From a virus: DNA of 31,815 nt. A program made the translations under genes and the position numbers. Shown here in pieces: positions 1 to 3,871 of this stretch; within the stretch, counting starts at the first letter, position 1; each line of letters begins with the position of its first letter. The DNA is taken from positions 1 through 31,815 of IMG/VR virus record IMGVR_UViG_3300023170_000113, one strand, 5' to 3'. The notes beneath the pieces are model-generated. The model searched no databases. It was not told the DNA's origin and saw only the letters and a program-made list of their open reading frames with translations.

Positions 1-687
1 CCTAACGTTGGGCTTAAAGGAGATTACTATGTGGCTCCTATGTACACAAGTCCTGAGTTCACGCAATTTGAGGGCTCTGTGATGTCTATAGACCCCTCTG
101 GAAGAGGAGAAGACAAAACAGCTTACTGTGTATTAAAGATGTTACACGGTGTGTTATACCTGACTGCTATCGGAGCATTAGATGGTGGTTACTCAGAGGA
201 TACTATGGCTAGATTGGCTAACATTGCGAAGAAACAAGATGTTAACTATGTAGTTATTGAGAGTAACTTTGGTGATGGTATGGCTACACAGCTACTAAAA
301 CCTATTATGGCACAGATACATCCGTGTGAAATAGAAGAAGTTAGACATAATATACAGAAAGAAAAGCGTATTATTGATACTTTGGAACCCATTATGAATG
401 GACATAGGCTAATTGTTGATGATTTACTTATCAAAGAAGACTTTAAATTAGAGCCTGACCACCAGTTATTTAGACAAATGACTAGAATAACTAGGGATAA
501 AGGTGCTCTAAGGCATGATGACCAGATAGATGCGCTAGCAATAGCTGCTAACTACTGGGTAGAACGTATGGATAGAGACCAAATTATGTCTTATAATCAA
601 CATAAAGAGGACTTATTAAACGAAGAATTAGAACAATTTATGGAGTCTGCTATTGGTAGAACTCCGAGAGAGGACAGATGGATATAA
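1..687 (+). CDS. Terminase large subunit, C-terminal part (T7 gp19-like), 5' truncated by window
   Basis: The frame is open from base 1 and ends at TAA 685-687, giving about 228 residues of a protein that starts upstream of the window. A GTG lies at base 31 but is not a credible start, because the frame continues to the left. The visible part matches the RNase H-like nuclease half of a phage packaging terminase. An acidic motif, IDPSGRG, lies near the beginning, and HDDQIDALAIA near the end supplies late acidic residues. The nuclease cuts concatemeric DNA at packaging, while the ATPase half lies outside the window. The gene overlaps the endolysin by 10 nt, so the two are probably coupled. The T7 equivalent is also the last large gene before the genome end. 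Confidence 0.88.
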   Translation, partial: PNVGLKGDYYVAPMYTSPEFTQFEGSVMSIDPSGRGEDKTAYCVLKMLHGVLYLTAIGALDGGYSEDTMARLANIAKKQDVNYVVIESNFGDGMATQLLKPIMAQIHPCEIEEVRHNIQKEKRIIDTLEPIMNGHRLIVDDLLIKEDFKLEPDHQLFRQMTRITRDKGALRHDDQIDALAIAANYWVERMDRDQIMSYNQHKEDLLNEELEQFMESAIGRTPREDRWI

Positions 688-1148
688 ATACTAAATATCC
701 TTTTATGCAGAATGTTGCTAACAGGATTAAAAAGCATGAAGGATATAGACTATTACCCTATAGTTTATCTTATGATACAACAGAAGGTAAAACTGTAGTA
801 GAAAACTTTAAGACAGGTGGTTATGGTCATAGAATACAAGCAGGAGAAGAAATACCTACTACTAGAGAAGGGTGGGAAAAAGTATTTCAAAGTGATTTAA
901 ATAAGGCTGTAGGAGCCACAGAGAAGCTCATAGACGCTGATAAAGTACATCCAGTAGCATTTGGAGTCATTACAGAAATGGTTTACCAAATGGGAGCTAA
1001 GGGAGTGTCTGGATTTAAGAAGACATTAGAACATATTAACAATGGTGAATACCAAATGGCTTCTAAAGAGATGTTAAATAGTAAGTGGGCACAGCAGACA
1101 GAAGGCAGAGCTGTATATTTGTCTGACTTAATAAAGAATATCAAGTAA
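678..1148 (+). CDS. Endolysin, GH24 (T4-type) lysozyme
   Basis: This is a 156-residue muramidase expected to hydrolyse the glycan strands of peptidoglycan at lysis. The catalytic Glu is E21 in KKHEG. A candidate Asp is D33 in YDTTEG, and T46 precedes GGYGH, matching the Glu/Asp/Thr triad layout of T4 lysozyme but with a longer insertion between E21 and the Thr. Near the C-terminus, SKWAQQTEGRA fits the family's usual W-A-x-Q-x-x-x-R-A helix. No signal peptide or membrane segment is visible, so it should need a holin, which is not in this window. The start at 678 overlaps the terminase end by 10 nt. The gene probably takes over the lytic role held by gp3.5 in T7. Confidence 0.88.
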   Translation: MDINTKYPFMQNVANRIKKHEGYRLLPYSLSYDTTEGKTVVENFKTGGYGHRIQAGEEIPTTREGWEKVFQSDLNKAVGATEKLIDADKVHPVAFGVITEMVYQMGAKGVSGFKKTLEHINNGEYQMASKEMLNSKWAQQTEGRAVYLSDLIKNIK

Positions 1149-1244
1149 GATATATACACATAGTTTAACCTTAGTTATATCACATACGGGAACCTTAGTC
1201 GGAATATTTGGTAGAAAAATATGAGATGGTATATCGATATATGA

Positions 1245-1291
1245 CCGTGCGGTTTCCCCCGTAGGCATCCCCAAAAATAGGCCGCACACGG
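1245..1291. other. GC-rich hairpin in the junction
   Basis: CCGTGCGG (1245-1252) can pair with CCGCAC plus GG (1282-1287 and 1290-1291) across a 2-nt bulge, with a loop of about 29 nt. It stands out in very AT-rich surroundings and lies between the arms of the larger inverted repeat. No U-rich tail follows directly, so it is not a clear terminator. Confidence 0.45.
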
Positions 1292-1398
1292 ACAAAAAAG
1301 AAGGCATATAGGCAAAACTCATGGCATATACAGGGGTAATGCAGGCTTTTTGTTTTGGCGTGAGTGTGTGCTAGTCTGTTTTTTTACCTTTGGCCTAA

Positions 1399-1422
1399 CA
1401 CATAGCCAAACACATAGCCAAA
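1399..1422 (+). repeat. Tandem 12-bp repeat, two perfect copies
   Basis: CACATAGCCAAA occurs twice back to back (1399-1410 and 1411-1422). TTTGGC at 1389-1394 can pair with the GCCAAA of either copy, giving two alternative hairpins. Short tandem repeats next to the terminal repeat are known in T7, so this supports placing the genome end here. Confidence 0.6.
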
Positions 1423-1463
1423 CTCTTAGTTAATACTCATTAACATTATACAACCTATGCACT

Positions 1464-1485
1464 AAGGTTCCCATATTAGATATAC
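1464..1485 (+). promoter_or_regulatory. Candidate phage RNA polymerase promoter (diverged copy)
   Basis: The sequence AAGGTTCCCATATTAGATA has the framework of the motif found upstream of the RNA polymerase, SSB, structural and tail-fibre blocks (AARGTACCCNTNNTAGA), with one change in the GTACCC core. It lies in the right arm of the inverted repeat and would read into the early small-gene block. Confidence 0.45.
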
Positions 1486-1595
1486 TAAAGCTTCAACTAT
1501 GTGTATATAGTAATAAGCTTACTACCTAAGTTATACTTACTTAATACCTATTACCTAGTCTTATACTTAAAGATTAAACTTAAAGGGATTACTAC

Positions 1596-1706
1596 ATGAA
1601 TAAACTATGGTTTATATTAAAGTTACTAATAGTAATTAATATATTCTTAGTATTAATTATTATTGTATCTATTATAAGTAGTCACTTAGGACTTATAGTA
1701 GGTTAA
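1596..1706 (+). CDS. Small single-span membrane protein (36 aa), unknown function
   Basis: ATG 1596 follows a purine-rich ribosome-binding site (AAAGGGA at 1582-1588) and the frame stops at TAA 1704-1706. The peptide begins MNKLWFILK and then runs almost entirely through Leu, Ile and Val to about residue 27, a clear transmembrane helix with a short basic N-terminus. It is the first gene of the early block. Small hydrophobic early proteins are common in podoviruses, but no family is recognisable and no function is assigned. The ribosome-binding site and uninterrupted hydrophobic stretch are the only support for it being real. Confidence 0.55.
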   Translation: MNKLWFILKLLIVINIFLVLIIIVSIISSHLGLIVG

Positions 1707-1775
1707 TGCCTGTTTTTTTTAAAAAGACAATAAATAAGTTATTGAATACAAGTTATTATTTCTTATGCGTAACTA

Positions 1776-1803
1776 TTGCTTTTATTATTTATTTATGCAT
1801 AAT
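1776..1803 (+). promoter_or_regulatory. Weak candidate host sigma70-type promoter
   Basis: TTGCTT (1776-1781) and CATAAT (1798-1803) are separated by 16 nt in a very AT-rich gap (1707-1836) before the small early genes. T7-like phages need host-type promoters here to transcribe the RNA polymerase gene. AT-rich DNA produces such matches by chance, so support is weak. Confidence 0.25.
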
Positions 1804-1836
1804 GCATTAAACAAACAAATAACAAATGGAGTTAAA

Positions 1837-1932
1837 ATGACAACATTTCTAGGAATAACAATACTAATAGTTATGAATGTCGTAGGCTATTTAGTATTAA
1901 CCAAAGTAGACAAGAAGTTTAAAAATGATTGA
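1837..1932 (+). CDS. Small single-span membrane protein (31 aa), unknown function
   Basis: ATG 1837 is preceded by AAATGGAG (1824-1831), a good ribosome-binding site, inside a leader that recurs before three other early genes. The peptide starts MTTFLGITILIVMNVVGYLVL, one transmembrane helix, and ends with a short charged tail (KVDKKFKND). It overlaps the next gene by 8 nt, so the two may be translationally coupled. No family is recognised. The shared leader makes this more convincing than an accidental short frame. Confidence 0.6.
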   Translation: MTTFLGITILIVMNVVGYLVLTKVDKKFKND

Positions 1933-2242
1933 GTGTAAGTTAATACTGCCTGTTAAGGACAATGAGGGTAAAGACTTGCTGGACACTCATAGAGACTTAA
2001 AAAATCTACTTGTAAAGAACTATGGTGGCTGTACCATTTCCAATGCTGTAGGCTGCTGGGAAGATAAACAGAGCGGTAAAGTGTTTGACGAAGCTGTTAT
2101 TATCTATCAAGTAGCTATTACAAATAGTCTTATTGAGAAAGCGCAGTTTAAAAGCTTTGCGATTGAGTATGGCAAAAAAGCGGGTCAATTAGCTGTTTAC
2201 TATTGTATTAATGGAAAGCCTTTTATTCAAGAAATAGATTAA
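1925..2242 (+). CDS. Hypothetical early protein (105 aa)
   Basis: The start overlaps the end of the preceding 31-aa gene (ATGATTGAG), and the stop TAA 2240-2242 is followed immediately by the ATG of the next gene. The protein looks like a small soluble alpha/beta domain: a first beta strand (IECKLILPV), a helix around THRDLKNLLVKNYG, a CWEDKQSGKVFDEAVIIYQVAI strand pair and a C-terminal helix plus strand (AQFKSFAIEYGKKAG, LAVYYC). No catalytic motif is recognisable. It is part of the early small-gene operon, and a host-takeover role is only a guess from position. Confidence 0.75.
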   Translation: MIECKLILPVKDNEGKDLLDTHRDLKNLLVKNYGGCTISNAVGCWEDKQSGKVFDEAVIIYQVAITNSLIEKAQFKSFAIEYGKKAGQLAVYYCINGKPFIQEID

Positions 2243-2398
2243 ATGGGTATTTACTACGATAGGAAACAAAGCTGGCAAACTGAGATGTTAAAAAGAACTC
2301 AGAGACAACGCAGGATGGCCAGCCAAAGGAAGCTAAAAGAGGAAGAGAAAATCTGGCTTGAAAATATGAGAAAGCGGGGCGGGTGTTTTCCTCAATAA
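2243..2398 (+). CDS. Small basic helical protein (51 aa), unknown function
   Basis: ATG 2243 directly follows the stop codon of the upstream gene, with no spacer, so translation is probably coupled. The peptide is rich in Arg, Lys, Gln and Glu, with a central helix-forming stretch (RTQRQRRMASQRKLKEEEK), and ends GGCFPQ. Such composition is compatible with nucleic-acid binding or a short coiled coil, but no family is recognised. Its TAA (2396-2398) lies directly before the first base of the hammerhead ribozyme at 2399, so self-cleavage would leave this message with a structured 3' end right after its stop. Confidence 0.6.
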   Translation: MGIYYDRKQSWQTEMLKRTQRQRRMASQRKLKEEEKIWLENMRKRGGCFPQ

Positions 2399-2464
2399 GT
2401 GACACTGAAGAGACTTCAATAGTCGAAACAAGGGCGACATATTTTTGCCGCCTTTGTATGTCAC
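2399..2464 (+). ncRNA. Hammerhead ribozyme, type I, copy 1
   Basis: All core elements are present in order. Stem I GUGACA (2399-2404) pairs with UGUCAC (2459-2464). The core strand CUGAAGA (2405-2411) fits CUGANGA. Stem II is GACU/AGUC (2412-2415, 2421-2424) with a UCAAU loop, followed by GAA (2425-2427). Stem III runs from A2428 to G2436 and pairs with C2449 to U2457, including one G-U. The cleavage triplet is GUA, predicting a cut between 2458 and 2459. Stem I is the open helix, so the type is I. The element lies between a stop codon and the next gene's leader. Confidence 0.93.
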
Positions 2465-2500
2465 ACAATGACAAACAAACTATTAACAAACGGAGCAAAC

Positions 2501-2923
2501 ATGAATAGACAAAATAAACAAACACCAAGACTTCAAGTGACTGATGAGCCTGTAAAGGTTTGGAAGTATGCTAGAGGCAATAACAACCAAGCCATTTACG
2601 TTGATTATATGAATGTAACTTTTTACATGTCTTATAATACTTGCGTAGCTTTTAGCAGCATATTGACTGGCCTTGTAGTTCAGCAAAATAGCTGGGGAAC
2701 GACTACAGGCGCCCATTTAAATGCTATTGATGGCGGTGACCATTCAAACAGGGTTACAGCTAAAGAGTTTGAAGCTAAATTAGCAGAGATGGAGCAAAAC
2801 CAACGCAGGTCAACTATTGCAGTCTATGAAGTTCTAAAAGAGAAAAAAGAGAAGGAATTTAGAGACTATAGACTTGCAGAGCGTAATAGGCTTAATGCTG
2901 GTTACACTAAAGCAGGCCACTAG
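2501..2923 (+). CDS. Hypothetical early protein (140 aa)
   Basis: ATG 2501 is chosen over the in-frame ATG at 2468 because ACGGAG (2490-2495) sits just upstream and the same leader layout precedes neighbouring genes; the 2468 ATG has no such site and lies only 4 nt past the first ribozyme. The N-terminal half is beta-rich and polar (KVWKYARGNNNQAIYVDYMNV). A middle section, GTTTGAHLNAIDGGD, may be a loop. The C-terminal third, from about residue 88, is strongly charged and helical (KEFEAKLAEMEQNQRRS). No catalytic motif or known family is recognised. The stop TAG (2921-2923) shares its last base with stem I of the second ribozyme. Confidence 0.7.
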   Translation: MNRQNKQTPRLQVTDEPVKVWKYARGNNNQAIYVDYMNVTFYMSYNTCVAFSSILTGLVVQQNSWGTTTGAHLNAIDGGDHSNRVTAKEFEAKLAEMEQNQRRSTIAVYEVLKEKKEKEFRDYRLAERNRLNAGYTKAGH

Positions 2924-2982
2924 CAACACTGAAGAGCTCTTATTGAGCGAAACTGGCAGCCTCAGGGCTGCTAGTCTGTTGC
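2923..2982 (+). ncRNA. Hammerhead ribozyme, type I, copy 2
   Basis: Stem I is GCAACA (2923-2928) with UGUUGC (2977-2982). The core CUGAAGA (2929-2935) is identical to copy 1. Stem II is GCUC/GAGC (2936-2939, 2945-2948) with loop UUAUU, followed by GAA (2949-2951). Stem III pairs 2952-2961 with 2966-2975, including one G-U. The triplet is GUC with the predicted cut between 2976 and 2977. Stem sequences differ from copy 1 but pairing is preserved, which is strong support for a selected RNA fold. Confidence 0.95.
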
Positions 2983-3017
2983 AAAAAGCAACCTAACAAA
3001 TAAACAACGGAGTAACT

Positions 3018-3164
3018 ATGATATGTTATGACTGTGAAAGTATGGAAGGAACCATACTAAAAGAGGCTCAAGAAGAGCCAGAGAAAAACTACAGCTATGC
3101 AGACTTAATGAGAATGACTGAAATTTGCGCCAGCTGCGGTTCTGAAAATATAAAAACAAACTAA
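3018..3164 (+). CDS. Small two-CxxC zinc-ribbon-like protein (48 aa)
   Basis: ATG 3018 follows AACGGAGTAACT, the recurring early-gene leader, and ends at TAA 3162-3164. Two pairs of cysteines, C3-x2-C6 near the start (MICYDC) and C37-x2-C40 near the end (CASCGSEN), are spaced as in a zinc ribbon, with an acidic helical linker between them (KEAQEEPEKNY). The likely fold is a small zinc-stabilised knuckle that could bind nucleic acid or a host protein. Function is unknown. It lies between the second ribozyme and a 70-aa gene with which it should share a transcript. Confidence 0.72.
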   Translation: MICYDCESMEGTILKEAQEEPEKNYSYADLMRMTEICASCGSENIKTN

Positions 3165-3181
3165 CAACGAACGGAGTAAAT

Positions 3182-3394
3182 ATGTACTTTGACAATGTAG
3201 AAATAAAAATACTTAGTAATGACTATGACCGCAAAGGTAAGCCATTTACTATCACAAGCCATGAATTTAATTTTAAAGATGGCGTTAAAGCTAAAGACTT
3301 AGCTAGGTTCTTAGAGGATAGTACGGACTCTTTAGGTTATAGGGCACAAGGCAAAGTCTCAGTTAAAATTGAGATTGATAGCAGGGAAGAGTAA
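3182..3394 (+). CDS. Hypothetical early protein (70 aa)
   Basis: ATG 3182 has the leader AACGGAGTAAAT. The sequence suggests a small beta-alpha-beta domain: strand NVEIKIL, a hairpin with KGKPFTITSHEF, helix VKAKDLARFLEDS and a final strand KVSVKIEID. No family or active site is recognised. The stop TAA (3392-3394) is inside stem I of the third ribozyme, so a ribosome ending translation here would cover or melt that stem. This could link ribozyme folding to translation, an inference from the overlap. Confidence 0.7.
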   Translation: MYFDNVEIKILSNDYDRKGKPFTITSHEFNFKDGVKAKDLARFLEDSTDSLGYRAQGKVSVKIEIDSREE

Positions 3395-3452
3395 CACTGA
3401 AGAGCCTTCAATAGGCGAAACTAGGCGGGCTATTGTCTGCCTAGTCTGTTAC
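3391..3452 (+). ncRNA. Hammerhead ribozyme, type I, copy 3
   Basis: Stem I is GUAACA (3391-3396) with UGUUAC (3447-3452). The core CUGAAGA (3397-3403) is again unchanged. Stem II is GCCU/AGGC (3404-3407, 3413-3416) with loop UCAAU as in copy 1, followed by GAA (3417-3419). Stem III pairs 3420-3428 with 3437-3445, including one G-U. The triplet is GUC and the predicted cut lies between 3446 and 3447. It overlaps the stop codon of the gene before it. Confidence 0.95.
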
Positions 3453-3562
3453 AGTCATAGGACTTGACGGTGACTTTTAAACTTAATATAGGAGTTATTG
3501 ATTTATGCTAGAACTATTCTTACAAATGCCGTTAGAATGTAAAGTCATAGGACTTAGCGGTG
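3453..3562 (+). repeat. Direct repeat, copies 3453-3472 and 3543-3562
   Basis: AGTCATAGGACTT plus CGGTG occurs twice, 90 nt apart, differing only at two bases (GA against AG). AGTC and GACT within each copy can form a small hairpin. The first copy follows the third ribozyme directly; the second is inside the 34-codon gene, where it encodes KVIGLSG. In the corresponding frame the first copy reads VIGLDGDF then stop, which looks like the remnant of a duplicated gene piece. Confidence 0.6.
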
Positions 3563-3609
3563 TTATTTTTTATTTGTGTTTAATAATAGCAACAAAGGAG
3601 AATAATTAA
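3505..3609 (+). CDS. Small membrane protein (34 aa), unknown function
   Basis: ATG 3505 is preceded by ATAGGAG (3488-3494), somewhat far at about 10 nt. The stop TAA (3607-3609) overlaps the ATG of the next gene in a TAATG arrangement, which implies coupling. The peptide begins MLELFLQMPLECK and then has one hydrophobic segment (VIGLSGVIFYLCLIIA) that could span a membrane. Part of the gene is the second copy of a direct repeat. No family is recognised and it could be a leader peptide that feeds ribosomes to the next gene. Confidence 0.45.
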   Translation: MLELFLQMPLECKVIGLSGVIFYLCLIIATKENN

Positions 3610-3815
3610 TGTCTAAAATGCCTAAAAATAAAAAGCAAGAGATAATAAGTTTTTTACAAAAAGTATTTAACCCTGAACAATTTACAGATGAGCTATCACC
3701 TAATCAAGTGGCTTTTAGAGCAGCTACGTTGATTGAACGTGTTATTGAAGGTGAAGATACACCCATAGTTAATCTTGAAAAAGAACTTATGGTGTCTGTA
3801 CGTGAACCAGACTAA
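3609..3815 (+). CDS. Hypothetical early protein (68 aa)
   Basis: The start at ATG 3609 is supported by AAAGGAG (3595-3601) and the TAATG overlap with the gene before. The protein is mainly helical: KKQEIISFLQKVF, then NQVAFRAATLIERVIEG, then an acidic end. No motif gives a function. It is the last early gene before the RNA polymerase. Its TAA (3813-3815) runs into the promoter-like motif that begins at 3814, so it closes the early transcription unit. Confidence 0.72.
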   Translation: MSKMPKNKKQEIISFLQKVFNPEQFTDELSPNQVAFRAATLIERVIEGEDTPIVNLEKELMVSVREPD

Positions 3816-3835
3816 GGTACCCATAGTAGATACTA
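3814..3835 (+). promoter_or_regulatory. Candidate phage RNA polymerase promoter before rnp gene
   Basis: AAGGTACCCATAGTAGATA matches the window's recurring motif at every core position (GTACCC, T two bases later, TAGA). The ACCC-N2-A-N-TA spacing also resembles the T3 promoter core. It overlaps the preceding stop codon and lies 37 nt before the RNA polymerase start, so the enzyme may drive its own gene. Confidence 0.65.
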
Positions 3836-3871
3836 ACAACATTAACCCAATTATATACAAAGGAGTTAACA

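Larger units (their letters stand above)
1151..1509. repeat. 48-nt inverted repeat, arms 1151-1198 and 1462-1509
   Basis: The reverse complement of 1151-1198 matches 1462-1509 at about 40 of 48 positions without gaps. The outer end (TATATACACATAGT against ACTATGTGTATATA) and the inner end (CTAAGGTTCCC) are perfect. The arms are 263 nt apart. Each arm includes an AAGGTTCCC-RTAT-GATAT sequence like the candidate phage promoter, so the two promoter-like copies point away from each other. The repeat could act as a terminal hairpin in replication or as a divergent promoter pair. Confidence 0.7.
1149..1595. other. Non-coding junction after endolysin; candidate genome end / concatemer junction
   Basis: No convincing gene is present in these 447 nt. 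They carry a long imperfect inverted repeat (1151-1198 with 1462-1509), a GC-rich hairpin (1245-1252 with 1282-1291), a tandem 12-bp repeat (1399-1422) and a promoter-like site (1464-1485). In T7 the terminal repeat, its hairpin and short tandem repeats lie exactly between the terminase end and the first early genes. By analogy this is the likely packaging or terminal-repeat region. The exact ends cannot be seen from sequence alone. Confidence 0.5.

Noticed and set aside
2468-2500. Earlier in-frame ATG for the 140-aa gene
   Set aside because: It lies 4 nt after ribozyme 1 with no ribosome-binding site, whereas ATG 2501 has the shared CGGAG leader.
2541-2548. CTGATGAG, a perfect hammerhead core strand, inside the 140-aa gene
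   Set aside because: No GAAA strand with a stem II follows and no cleavage-site strand pairs with it. It encodes TDEP in a coding region.
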